Positions 1-6,663 of a DNA stretch of 18,601 nucleotides are shown here, piece by piece. This stretch comes from Serratia sp. DD3 (lineage in GTDB: Bacteria > Pseudomonadota > Gammaproteobacteria > Enterobacterales > Enterobacteriaceae): contig NZ_AYKS02000088.1 of the NCBI RefSeq assembly GCF_000496755.2, positions 1 through 18,601 of the forward strand, in the 5' to 3' direction. The notes below the pieces were generated by a model. The model was not told the origin of the DNA, searched no databases, and saw nothing but the letters and a program-made list of their open reading frames with translations. Numbering within the stretch: the first letter of the stretch is position 1; each line of letters begins with the position of its first letter. Made by a program: the position numbers and the translations under genes.

Positions 1-263
1 AGCAACGCTTCAAGCAGGGTATCGATGACAATGCAGCGCAAAATGCGGGCAATAGTGTGACGGCGCGGGATACCGTTGGCAAAAGGTCGATACTGACGGA
101 GCCAATCGGCCTTTGAATTGCCATAGGTCTCTATGTCCCGCCAGCCTTCGGCACCACTCATGATGGCACTGATGACAAGAAACATGACGTCAACAAGGTC
201 ATGTTTACGATTGATGTCAGAGCGGGTTTCTTCAACAAGGGTAAGGTGTTCAATCAATGTCAT
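1..263 (-). CDS. ISAs1-family transposase, N-terminal part (runs off left edge)
   Basis: On the minus strand an ATG at 263 opens a frame with no stop to the window edge, 87 codons. The product begins MTLIEHLTLVEETRSDINRK and continues with a DVMFLVISAIMSGAEGW block and a PFANGIPRRHTIARILR block. These are typical of the N-terminal domain that precedes the DDE catalytic domain in ISAs1-family (H-repeat-like) transposases. The catalytic residues lie outside the window, so I cannot say whether the gene is intact. A probable terminal inverted repeat lies 64-86 bp upstream of the start. Family assignment is from recognised sequence. Confidence 0.8.
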   Translation of the reverse strand, partial: MTLIEHLTLVEETRSDINRKHDLVDVMFLVISAIMSGAEGWRDIETYGNSKADWLRQYRPFANGIPRRHTIARILRCIVIDTLLEAL

Positions 264-326
264 CGAGCGTGTCTCCTACATGGAGACGTGATTAGATCAC
301 AGACGATCTGCCCGTTCAAGTTTCAT

Positions 327-349
327 TAACAAAGTGCGATCCCGCCCTG
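327..349 (-). repeat. Probable terminal inverted repeat of the ISAs1-family element
   Basis: Read on the minus strand from 349, the sequence begins CAGGGCGGGATCGCACTTTG. This looks like an ISAs1-type end and lies just upstream of the transposase start. The partner repeat is outside the window, so the exact boundary is inferred. Confidence 0.5.
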
Positions 350-358
350 GGAAAGATA

Positions 359-548
359 GGGCTTTGTCGCGTTAAGTCGGATAAGGGCTCTGTCGCATTA
401 AGGCTTGGTCGGGTAACATGATGTTTTCTTAGGGCGTCACCCGACCATGTCTCTGATCCGAAAAGCCTTCAGCCGTTTGCATTATCCCGTTGATGTTATT
501 GCGCAGTGTGTTCGCTGGTATCTCGCTTACTCGGTTGTGTCGCGTTAA
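359..548 (+). mobile_element. IS6-family element remnant with repeated end-like motifs
   Basis: Two similar end-like segments lie in tandem, GGGCTTTGTCGCGTTAAG from 359 and GGGCTCTGTCGCATTAAGG from 385. The first 29 codons of an IS6-type transposase follow. The core TGTCGC(G/A)TTAA occurs at 365-375, 391-401 and again at 538-548, always in the same orientation. The last copy sits exactly where the transposase frame stops resembling the family. This suggests recombination between two related IS6-like ends, which deleted the rest of the element. Confidence 0.55.
447..548 (+). pseudogene. IS6-family transposase, N-terminal fragment
   Basis: An ATG at 447 starts MSLIRKAFSRLHYPVDVIAQ, then CVRWYLAYS. 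This matches the start of IS6-family transposases (FKRLHYP.D.I...VRWYL.Y), the segment before the DDE core. After Ser29 the frame runs into VVSR and a TAA at 546-548. A family member would continue with about 200 more residues including the DDE triad. It is therefore a non-functional remnant. An imperfect hairpin (GGTCGGGT at 407-414 pairing with ACCCGACC at 439-446) lies directly before the start codon. Confidence 0.7.
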
Positions 549-560
549 CGACCACAACAA

Positions 561-598
561 GGGGTCCGCTTGGAAAACGGAAAATATCCTACGCTAAG
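561..598 (+). repeat. 38-bp terminal inverted repeat of a Tn21-like Tn3-family transposon
   Basis: The 38 bp begin GGGGTCCGCTTGGAAAACGG and end TACGCTAAG. Length, GGGG start, internal GAAAACGGAAAAT and TAAG terminus match the Tn21/Tn501-type ends of the Tn3 family. The tnpA remnant that follows terminates inside this repeat, as usual. The partner end was not found in the window. Confidence 0.75.
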
Positions 599-797
599 CC
601 TGTTTTTTGTACAGACTGACATCCACTGCGCGTAACGGTCGATATTTACCGGATCCCAGCTTAAGATTATTACGCCAGATATAATCTCCGCTCAGGTTGA
701 TATGTTCCCAGCCCAGAGGGGACAGGTGAGAAACCAACGGCTCATTAATCTGGATCCCCTTTCGTTTTAGGACCAGCGGGAGCATTTGCGCAGAAAC
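594..797 (-). pseudogene. tnpA: Tn3-family (Tn21-like) transposase, C-terminal remnant
   Basis: On the minus strand the frame from about 797 to the stop at 594 reads through LKRKGIQINEPLVSHLSPLGWEHINLSGDYIW and ends KYRPLRAVDVSLYKKQA (split here for length). The LSPLGWEHINL.GDY.W block followed by a (K/R)xRPL tail is the signature C-terminus of Tn3-family TnpA. Only about 60 of roughly 990 residues remain. A TAA lies five codons before the first ATG, so the frame has been cut there. It differs clearly from the C-terminus of the complete transposase at 954-3962 and represents a second Tn3-family element. Confidence 0.8.
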
Positions 798-837
798 TTA
801 CGGTTTCACTTTGTATTAGGTATTTAAACCGTAAGTT
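795..837. repeat. Perfect 12-bp inverted repeat with 19-nt spacer
   Basis: AACTTACGGTTT at 795-806 is the exact reverse complement of AAACCGTAAGTT at 826-837. It sits between the tnpA remnant and the outer end of the next transposon. Function unknown. It could be a hairpin or an operator, or the end structure of a lost element. Confidence 0.5.
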
Positions 838-867
838 CCTTCATGCAATCTAAGGTTGCTTATCTCA

Positions 868-905
868 GGGGTCTGAAGCCCAACCGTACGAAAACGTACG
901 CTAAG
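868..905 (+). repeat. Left 38-bp terminal inverted repeat of the Tn3-family unit
   Basis: It begins GGGGTCTGAAGCCCAACCGT and ends ACGCTAAG, in the standard Tn3 form (GGGGTCTGA...GAAAACG...TAAG). It lies 48 bp beyond the stop of the intact tnpA. Confidence 0.9.
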
Positions 906-953
906 TATATTTTTTAACCAGATAGGCGTTTTATTGCCTTGATAACTAGGCCG

Positions 954-3900
954 TCATAAAGGCGAATCATCCGCCTCGTCCGCCTGCTTAAGAGGTCTGA
1001 GCTGGCCCTTTGTTACTTGTTCTGCAAGCGTAAATGTATAGTGCCCCAGCATATTGATATGCGCATGCCGCAGTGGCGAAAGCCGGACTTCATCTTCTTC
1101 ATTAATGACTTCGCCCTCATCACGCAAATGTGCCAGTGCGGCCTGCATATAAATGGTATTCCAGAGCACGACGGCATTGGTCACCAGCCCCAGAGCACCC
1201 AGTTGCTCCTCCTGCCCATCCTGATAGCGCTTTCTGATCTCGCCTTTCTGCCCGTGACAAATTGCTCTGGCGACAGCATGTCTGCTTTCTCCCCGGTTAA
1301 GCTGGGTCAGGATGCGACGTCGGTAATCCTCATCATCAATATAATTCAGCAGGTACAGTGTCTTATTTATTTTCCCAGCTTCGATAATGGCCTGTGTTAA
1401 TCCTGAAGGGCGATCGCTGCTCAGCAACGAACGAATCAAAACTGACGCCCGAATTGTCCCCAGCGTCAGGGAGCCGGCCATGCGCATCATGTCATCCCAG
1501 TGTTGCTCTATCTTCCGGACATTCGCAGCATTGCGGGCGATATCATTCAGCACGCCATAATCTGCATCTTTATCCACACGCCAAAATACAGAGGCTCCTG
1601 CATCAGCCAGACGGGGAGAAAACTGATAGCCCAGCAGCCAGAAAAGGCCAAAGATCAGATCACTGGAACCGGCTGTATCTGTCATTATCTCAGTCGGGTT
1701 TAGTCCGGTTTGCTGCTCCAGTAGCCCTTCCAGCACGAAAATGGAATCCCTTAGCGTGCCTGGAACGACAACGCCATGAAATCCGGAGTACTGATCTGAA
1801 ATGAAGTTGTACCAGGTGATCCCGCGACTGGAGCCAAAATATTTTCGGTTGGGGCCTGCATGTACCGTTCGTACCGGGGCAATAAATCGCATGCCGTCGG
1901 CAGAGGCTACCTCACCACCGCCCCATTTCTGAGCCAGAGGCAGGGTAGACTGATAATCAACCAGTCTGGCGTTTGCTTTTACCAGCGTTTCTGCCCTGAG
2001 ATAATTTTGTTTGGTCCAGCTCAGACGATAACGAGTCAGCGCCGGAATATTGGGTCGAATAAAGGGTTCCAGACCAATATTGCAGGCTTCAGCCAGCAAT
2101 ACTGCACAGATACTGACGGTCAGGTCATCCATACGTGCGCCTGCCTCGCTTGCATGGGTAAATTCCTCTGCAAATCCAGTATGCGCGTTGATTTCAAGAA
2201 GGAGTTCTGTCAGATCGACAACTGGCAGCAGGTCAGATATACGTTTCGAGAGTAACTTCAGCGTCGGTGGCTCATCCAGTCCGTTAAGATGAGCAATGAT
2301 CAGCTTCGTGCGTTTGCCGGTGAAATCCAGAGAGACAGCCTGATTATCGACAAAATTTTTAGCGACCTGTCGGTACACCGTGTCAAGCTGCCGGGTCAGC
2401 GCATTGACTGCCTCTCCGGCGTTGAGGGGATGCCCAAGGGAGCGATATACCTGCACTCTGTTGGTGTGCCAGTCCTGACCCCGGAGAAGTTTAGCCCGCG
2501 GATCTCCCCAGCGATCGCTCTGTGCTACGTAAATATCCCGACGTCGCAGACTGTCCTGTAACTTATTCATAACACAAAGGGTATAGCCCTGTCGGGATAA
2601 ATGACCGTCTTTACCATAGCAGAGTCGTTTCCAGGGGCCGGTAATTATCGCCATTGGCGCATCATCAATATGCTGCCTCCGGGTTGACCTGATCGCCGCA
2701 AGGTAGCGTATAGCCTCCAGCGTGGTTTCACCTGCCGGAGCAGCGCTGAATTCAATATTTTCCAGCAAACAGGGAAGAAAGCGGCGGACTCTCCCATACT
2801 GTTCCACCATTTCATCATGAAAACTGGTGTCAGAAGGTCGGGCGATGGCGTTTATAAATGCGATGGTATCGGCCAGCCTGGCCGGAGGGACTTTCCCGAA
2901 TATCGTTGAGCGGAGCAACTCACTGTCAACATTTTCATCCAGGAGCACCGAGCAGATATGAGCCAACTCTAATGCCGACTTATCAAGATCTTTCAGTGTC
3001 CGCAGTCGTTTTTTCTGACCAAGTTTTTTTGCCTCCCGGCCTATATCAGCGATAACCCCATCCAGAACGTCAAGCGCGTCATCCAGTGCCGATATTTCAC
3101 AGGAACGAACAAAGGCAACCAGCATCGCTGTTCGTCTTGTGGGCTGCATCCGGGCTATTTTGTACACTGAAATCATATCAGTATACCGGGCGAGTGCATT
3201 GAAACGCACCGGCGGAATACCGGTGAAGTCAAGATCTTGCATGCCAAATGCTTTCAGTTTCAGGTAGCGCGCAATAGCCTGATTAAATGCCGGGCCGCTG
3301 ATGGCAACAGGGCCTTTTCTTAACTGATCAAAGCGTGAGGCGCGTACTCCATCAGGCACCTGTAACAGTTCTTCAAGTAATGATCTCTGTTCACCTGATG
3401 CCAGCCCGGACAGACGTGACCAGAGCCTTTCTGCTGATTTTTCACGTATTTCGGATATCAGACGGGTCAGCGTGGTGACGCCCGGCAACAGTATTTTATT
3501 TTGCAGAAGCCAACTGGTAGCCAGATCGAAAAGCAGACCTGGCCGTTCGTTGCTGAGCCAGCTTCGGGTGAACAGTAATCGGCTCAATCTGAAAGTCCAT
3601 GGCCACGAAAAATCACGATAGCCATACTGACGACGGATCAGAGCCTGATGTTCACGCAGAGTAGTTTCTCTTCTGGAGTAGTCGGACAGAACGCCCGTAT
3701 CGGATATTCCCAGCTGTCGGGCAACAAACCACAGTACGTTGGTCGGGATCGCTGACAAGTCATAAGGCCATGTGCCAAGAAATCGAACGCTGCCAATAAG
3801 CAATGCCACTGCCAGGCGGTTTGACCTTCCGCGCCGGTTGTTAATGAAATCCATATCCACTTCGTCCAGCAGAAAGAAACGAGCAAGCTGAATGTCATTA

Positions 3901-3962
3901 GGCTCACCAGAGAACTGACCATAACTGGCACGTTGTTCCGCGTTTAAAAAATCTGCTGGCAA
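954..3962 (-). CDS. tnpA: Tn3-family transposase TnpA
   Basis: This 1002-residue product has the standard family length. It cuts and joins the 38-bp ends during replicative transposition, forming cointegrates. The start is a TTG at 3962 with a strong ribosome site (GGGAGGAAC) about 6 nt upstream; the product opens MPADFLNAEQRASYG, like other TnpA proteins. The DDE catalytic triad is visible: Asp689 in VASADGMRF, Asp762 in IMTDTAGSSD and Glu892 in LNRGESRHAVARA. The C-terminus has the LGHYTFTLAEQ...LRPL block equivalent to the LGWEHINL...RPL block of other members. It lies 49 bp downstream of tnpR on the same strand, so the two are probably co-transcribed. No frameshift or internal stop was seen, so it is likely functional. 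Confidence 0.95.
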   Translation of the reverse strand: MPADFLNAEQRASYGQFSGEPNDIQLARFFLLDEVDMDFINNRRGRSNRLAVALLIGSVRFLGTWPYDLSAIPTNVLWFVARQLGISDTGVLSDYSRRETTLREHQALIRRQYGYRDFSWPWTFRLSRLLFTRSWLSNERPGLLFDLATSWLLQNKILLPGVTTLTRLISEIREKSAERLWSRLSGLASGEQRSLLEELLQVPDGVRASRFDQLRKGPVAISGPAFNQAIARYLKLKAFGMQDLDFTGIPPVRFNALARYTDMISVYKIARMQPTRRTAMLVAFVRSCEISALDDALDVLDGVIADIGREAKKLGQKKRLRTLKDLDKSALELAHICSVLLDENVDSELLRSTIFGKVPPARLADTIAFINAIARPSDTSFHDEMVEQYGRVRRFLPCLLENIEFSAAPAGETTLEAIRYLAAIRSTRRQHIDDAPMAIITGPWKRLCYGKDGHLSRQGYTLCVMNKLQDSLRRRDIYVAQSDRWGDPRAKLLRGQDWHTNRVQVYRSLGHPLNAGEAVNALTRQLDTVYRQVAKNFVDNQAVSLDFTGKRTKLIIAHLNGLDEPPTLKLLSKRISDLLPVVDLTELLLEINAHTGFAEEFTHASEAGARMDDLTVSICAVLLAEACNIGLEPFIRPNIPALTRYRLSWTKQNYLRAETLVKANARLVDYQSTLPLAQKWGGGEVASADGMRFIAPVRTVHAGPNRKYFGSSRGITWYNFISDQYSGFHGVVVPGTLRDSIFVLEGLLEQQTGLNPTEIMTDTAGSSDLIFGLFWLLGYQFSPRLADAGASVFWRVDKDADYGVLNDIARNAANVRKIEQHWDDMMRMAGSLTLGTIRASVLIRSLLSSDRPSGLTQAIIEAGKINKTLYLLNYIDDEDYRRRILTQLNRGESRHAVARAICHGQKGEIRKRYQDGQEEQLGALGLVTNAVVLWNTIYMQAALAHLRDEGEVINEEDEVRLSPLRHAHINMLGHYTFTLAEQVTKGQLRPLKQADEADDSPL

Positions 3963-4011
3963 AAGTTCCTCCCTGGCTACGGATCACATACGAATAGATA
4001 AAAATGAGATG

Positions 4012-4572
4012 CTAATCAGACTGTTTCAGATATTGATACAGCGTTTCACGGCTAATGCCAAACTCGCGAGCAAGCTGGGCTTTTTTCTCACCATCAGTTG
4101 CTCGCCGTCGAACTTCAATTTGTTGTTCTGAGGACAGTGATTTTTTTCGTCCACGGTAAGCTCCACGCAGCTTGGCTAAAGCGATCCCTTCACGCTGACG
4201 TTCATGGATTAAAGAACGTTCAAACTCGGCAAAAGCCCCCATCACTGAGAGCATCAGGTTTGCCATGGGTGAATCTTCGCCAGTGAATGTCAGGCATTCT
4301 TTAACAAATTCGATACGCACTCCCTTATGGGTAAGCTTTTGTACCAGACGGCGCAAATCATCCAGGTTACGAGCCAGCCTGTCCATACTATGAACCACCA
4401 CGATGTCTCCATCACGCACGAATGACAACAGTGAATCCAGCTCTGGCCGCTGAGTATCTTTACCCGATGCTTTATCGACGAAGACTTTATCTACCTGAGT
4501 CTGATCCAGTTGCCGTTCTGGGTTCTGGTCAAAGCTGCTTACCCGGATATAGCCAATACGTTGACCTTTCAT
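4012..4572 (-). CDS. tnpR: Tn3-family serine resolvase TnpR
   Basis: This 186-residue product is the normal length for a Tn21-type resolvase. It resolves transposition cointegrates by recombination at res, and often represses its own transcription. The N-terminal catalytic domain starts MKGQRIGYIRVSSFDQNPER. Ser12 of the RVS motif is the expected nucleophile, and HSMDRLARN, LT(F)TGEDSPMANLMLSVMGAFAEFER and IHERQREGIALAK carry the conserved arginine-rich active-site segments and helix E. A C-terminal helix-turn-helix (KAQLAREFGISRETLYQYLK) binds res. The gene lies between its res site and tnpA on the same strand. It appears complete. Confidence 0.95.
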   Translation of the reverse strand: MKGQRIGYIRVSSFDQNPERQLDQTQVDKVFVDKASGKDTQRPELDSLLSFVRDGDIVVVHSMDRLARNLDDLRRLVQKLTHKGVRIEFVKECLTFTGEDSPMANLMLSVMGAFAEFERSLIHERQREGIALAKLRGAYRGRKKSLSSEQQIEVRRRATDGEKKAQLAREFGISRETLYQYLKQSD

Positions 4573-4592
4573 ACGCCTCCAATACTGAATGT

Positions 4593-4710
4593 GTCAGAAA
4601 AGAATCTATGACCTTTAATTACTTGTGTCAATAAATAGCCAGAGTGACTTTATTCTGACAGTTTTTCATCATCAGGCCTGACGTCAGGTTAGGGTATAAT
4701 TCAAACTGAC
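4593..4710. promoter_or_regulatory. Resolution site res (three subsites) of the Tn3-family unit
   Basis: Three inverted-repeat-like sites carry TGTCA/TGACA-type ends, in the order expected for a Tn3-family res. The tnpR-proximal site begins TGTCAGAAAAGAATC at 4593 (about 25 bp). A central 35-bp site runs from TGTCAATAAA at 4626 to TTATTCTGACA at 4660. The 28-bp outer site at 4683-4710 has GTCAGGTTA and AACTGAC arms around an AT-rich centre, and would be the crossover site resI. The 25/34/28 bp sizes fit resIII, resII and resI. The tnpR promoter probably lies inside it. Assignment is by pattern. Confidence 0.65.
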
Positions 4711-4743
4711 TATTTCAATTTCACTGTGTAAAAAAGAAATTTT

Positions 4744-4842
4744 ATGTTAATCCGTCCAGTCGAACCTTCTGATGTAAAACCATTACTCAATATGTTGCAG
4801 GCCAGTGGTCAATTTGATAAAAGAGGCTTAGCGCAACCATAG
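4744..4842 (+). pseudogene. GNAT-type acetyltransferase, N-terminal fragment
   Basis: An ATG at 4744 opens MLIRPVEPSDVKPLLNMLQA followed by SGQFDKRGLAQP and a TAG. The IRPVEPSDVKPLLNML(..)SGQFD pattern is typical of the first strand and helix of GNAT acetyltransferases, which are normally 140-170 residues. Only 32 codons are left, and no acetyl-CoA-binding (R/Q-x-x-G-x-G/A) motif follows in any frame I read. It lies just beyond res, where passenger genes begin, so it is probably a passenger gene deleted during the rearrangement of the transposon. Confidence 0.55.
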
Positions 4843-5076
4843 GCGAGCACCGAAGAGGCGTAACTGAAGCTACAGACGCCGCCCTAGAAGCCGCTTTATG
4901 GCCTTTGGCGGTGCGTATTCTGGGGGGATCCTGAGATGAAAGACGTACTTTGCACACGTCGACCTACCGTAAAAATGTGTATACGAAATTTTTCCAATAT
5001 GTTGTGCTAATGCACTGATGGGATCACTTTAACTTAACGTCCCGTTTCAACTACCTTAAACTGGGGAAATACTATT
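4843..5076. other. Non-coding stretch between the broken acetyltransferase and the passenger gene
   Basis: No convincing gene was found. A short + strand frame without a start (about 4827-4934, TIGEHRRGVTEATDAALEAA... ending in TGA) has protein-like composition and may be another gene fragment, but I do not recognise it. I looked here for a third 38-bp Tn3-type end (GGGG...TAAG) and found none. A GGGGA ribosome-site-like motif at 5063-5067 serves the gene starting at 5077. Confidence 0.4.
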
Positions 5077-6036
5077 GTGAGAAAAATAGCTTTTACATTA
5101 ATTGTTAGCGCACTTAGCCTAAGCAACATCGTCCATGCTAAAACAGAATGGAACAATGCAAATACTGGCGGAGGGGCGCTTGGTGACCTGCATGCAGGTA
5201 ACAATTGGAGTGCGGGCGGTGTGATTGATAAATGTGTAATCGTTGCTCCTATTAAATTTACGGAAGTTAATGCAGATGAATATTCAACAGTGTTCGAATG
5301 CAGGGATTTTGATGATCCAAGGGGAATCATTTATCGTTTTAGTGCAGGGAGCTGGACTCGAGAAGAGATGTTGGAGGGAAAGCGTAGCCCAGAAAAACGA
5401 TTTACCGTTGGACAGGTTTCAATTGTAAAATTCACGGCATCAGTAAAAATAATAAATGACGCAAAGGAGTTACTTTATATTGACTTTTCAGACAAATTCT
5501 ATGCACCCATGGTGAAGCATTTGATGAGCCTCAAGACGCTGGAGGCAGAGTCGGGGAAAAAAATGAGTACCAAAACACGCCCTATGTCATCTGTTACTGG
5601 CCGAATCCTTACATTAATGCAATGGATGCGTCCAGAATACACAAATGGACCTGCTTTTTTGTTTGAAGATGCTCCCCCTCCGGTCGCTAATGGTAAAAAA
5701 GAATCTCCTGTGGCTTCATTGCCTTCACCAACCGGGACAGGTGCAATGCGCAATAAAACCTTGTCCGATGTAATGGAGTCCATGTTGGGGCAATCCATGG
5801 CTACGATTAAAAAAACAATGGATAACCCAGATAAGGTAAATACCGTAGGCGATAAAACCGAGCTGGTTTGGCAGGTTAGTTATGGCTTCGCAGGATTAAA
5901 GTCCTGTGTGCAGCATTTTTATTTCAGCAGAGGTGTCGATAAGGCAGTTGCTTGGTATCACGATTGCCCTCAGAGTGAGGGCAATTATGGAAAAATATCG
6001 GCAACAACTCCCGTACCAACAGGGAAAAGGTTTTAA
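5077..6036 (+). CDS. Exported protein of unknown function with BamE/SmpA-like C-terminal region (transposon passenger)
   Basis: The 319-residue product starts at a GTG with GGGGA 9 nt upstream. Residues 1-21 form a clear Sec signal peptide (MRKIAF, then a hydrophobic core) with likely cleavage after VHA21. The mature protein has an N-terminal region (22-195) with Cys53 and Cys75, a Pro-rich linker (about 197-222), and a C-terminal region (about 225-319) with Cys277 and Cys297. The segment GQSMATIKKTMDNPDKVNTVG, followed by a TELVWQVSYGF strand and a Cys-containing strand pair, resembles the small BamE/SmpA-like outer-membrane fold. That is a weak resemblance by eye. The even Cys number fits periplasmic disulfides. 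It lies inside the Tn3-family unit on the strand opposite tnpA, alone, with a hairpin directly downstream. I do not recognise the family. Confidence 0.75.
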   Translation: MRKIAFTLIVSALSLSNIVHAKTEWNNANTGGGALGDLHAGNNWSAGGVIDKCVIVAPIKFTEVNADEYSTVFECRDFDDPRGIIYRFSAGSWTREEMLEGKRSPEKRFTVGQVSIVKFTASVKIINDAKELLYIDFSDKFYAPMVKHLMSLKTLEAESGKKMSTKTRPMSSVTGRILTLMQWMRPEYTNGPAFLFEDAPPPVANGKKESPVASLPSPTGTGAMRNKTLSDVMESMLGQSMATIKKTMDNPDKVNTVGDKTELVWQVSYGFAGLKSCVQHFYFSRGVDKAVAWYHDCPQSEGNYGKISATTPVPTGKRF

Positions 6037-6048
6037 GTCATATAAATA

Positions 6049-6078
6049 ACGCATCATAAATAATAATTTATGATGCGT
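6049..6078 (+). terminator. Hairpin downstream of the exported passenger protein
   Basis: A perfect 13-bp stem (ACGCATCATAAAT at 6049-6061 with its complement at 6066-6078) has a 4-nt AATA loop and starts 12 bp after the stop codon. The following run ATTACTTTC is only moderately T-rich. It probably acts as a terminator. Confidence 0.55.
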
Positions 6079-6089
6079 ATTACTTTCAG

Positions 6090-6120
6090 AAGTAACCTTG
6101 GCCTACGGGCAAGGTTACTT
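6090..6120. repeat. Second perfect hairpin (11-bp stem, 9-nt loop)
   Basis: AAGTAACCTTG at 6090-6100 pairs exactly with CAAGGTTACTT at 6110-6120. It lies only 11 bp after the preceding hairpin and just before the tnpA fragment. It may be a terminator for transcription coming from the right, or a structure left by an earlier junction. Confidence 0.5.
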
Positions 6121-6138
6121 ACAAAGGCGCGGCACAGA

Positions 6139-6246
6139 TCTTATCAATATGCTGGGTCATTACACATTCACTTTGGCAGAGCAGGTAACAAAAGGGCAGC
6201 TCAGACCACTGAAGCAAGCAGATGAACCTGATGAATGGTCTTTATA
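6139..6246 (+). pseudogene. tnpA: Second Tn3-family transposase, C-terminal remnant (diverged)
   Basis: On the + strand the frame reads INMLGHYTFTLAEQVTKGQL, then RPLKQADEPDEWSL and TAA (6244-6246). The intact TnpA at 954-3962 ends INMLGHYTFTLAEQVTKGQL, RPLKQADEADDSPL. The proteins are almost identical, but the DNA differs at many third positions, so this is the end of a related element and not a fresh copy. It points in the opposite orientation to the intact tnpA and precedes the right 38-bp end by 48 bp, the same spacing as on the left. Only the last ~35 codons survive. Confidence 0.85.
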
Positions 6247-6294
6247 AGAGTGCCATTCGTGGCGACAGCTTGTTATTTTTGTTTAAAAAACGTA

Positions 6295-6332
6295 CTTATC
6301 GTACGTTTCCGCACGGTTGGGCTTCAGACCCC
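6295..6332 (-). repeat. Right 38-bp terminal inverted repeat of the Tn3-family unit
   Basis: Read on the minus strand it begins GGGGTCTGAAGCCCAACCGT and ends ACGATAAG. It differs from the left end at about 4 of 38 positions. Its inner neighbour is the second tnpA fragment, so it is a tnpA-side end like the left one. It directly cuts the fumarylacetoacetate-hydrolase-family gene. Confidence 0.85.
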
Positions 6333-6640
6333 GTCACCAGTGGGGCGAAATCAACCTCGGTCACTTCAATTGCCGAATGATCCGCAGAGGATCGAATACG
6401 CTCGACAATCGCCCTGACATCCGCCGCACGCTGATTCTGCAGTAAATCGTCAATATCTGACGGCGCAGGCAGGCCAAATATCGCTCCAGCTTGGGTTATG
6501 TTGACGATTTTACCGTCAATTTCTGCCCCGACAGCGAATCCACCGTTAAACCTAAGATTGGTGAGACGAAGACCAAGCTCACTAACATCAGAAGATCTCT
6601 TTACACAATCCATATCTACACCTGAAAGATAAGCCCCCAT
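6333..6640 (-). pseudogene. Fumarylacetoacetate-hydrolase-family protein, N-terminal part cut by a transposon end
   Basis: On the minus strand an N-terminal region reads LRLTNLRFNGGFAVGAEIDG, KIVNITQ, then a DIDDLLQNQRAADVRAIVER helix and an AIEVTEVDFAPLVT strand. This layout is typical of the N-terminal cap of FAH-family hydrolases, which normally continue with PEKI.C.G.NY...H and the metal-binding E-x-E...D core. Here the frame enters the 38-bp transposon end right after PLVT and stops at 6296. About two thirds of the protein, including the active site, is missing. The start is uncertain: ATG at 6640 or an internal ATG at 6613. It lies 23 bp after ynfM on the same strand, so it may have been its operon partner. 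Confidence 0.75.
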
Positions 6641-6663
6641 AACCCTAAGGCCAGCGGGAGGGG

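Larger units (their letters stand above)
868..6332. mobile_element. Tn3-family transposon unit with two tnpA-type ends (chimeric)
   Basis: The 5465-bp unit is bounded by 38-bp ends in inverted orientation at 868-905 and 6295-6332. Contents from the left: end, tnpA, tnpR, res, broken acetyltransferase gene, exported-protein gene, a 3' fragment of a second diverged tnpA, end. tnpR and tnpA point the same way, as in the Tn21/Tn5403 type of arrangement. The flanking 5-mers are TCTCA (863-867) and GTCAC (6333-6337), so there is no target duplication of the usual 5 bp. The unit therefore did not arrive here as one simple insertion. It more likely formed by recombination or deletion between two related transposons. 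Confidence 0.7.

Noticed and set aside
1017..3055. Several + strand ORFs of 65-136 codons opposite tnpA
   Set aside because: They are antisense to an intact, family-conserved transposase, lack ribosome sites and do not resemble known proteins.
863..6337. 5-bp target site duplication around the Tn3 unit
   Set aside because: TCTCA on the left and GTCAC on the right do not match.
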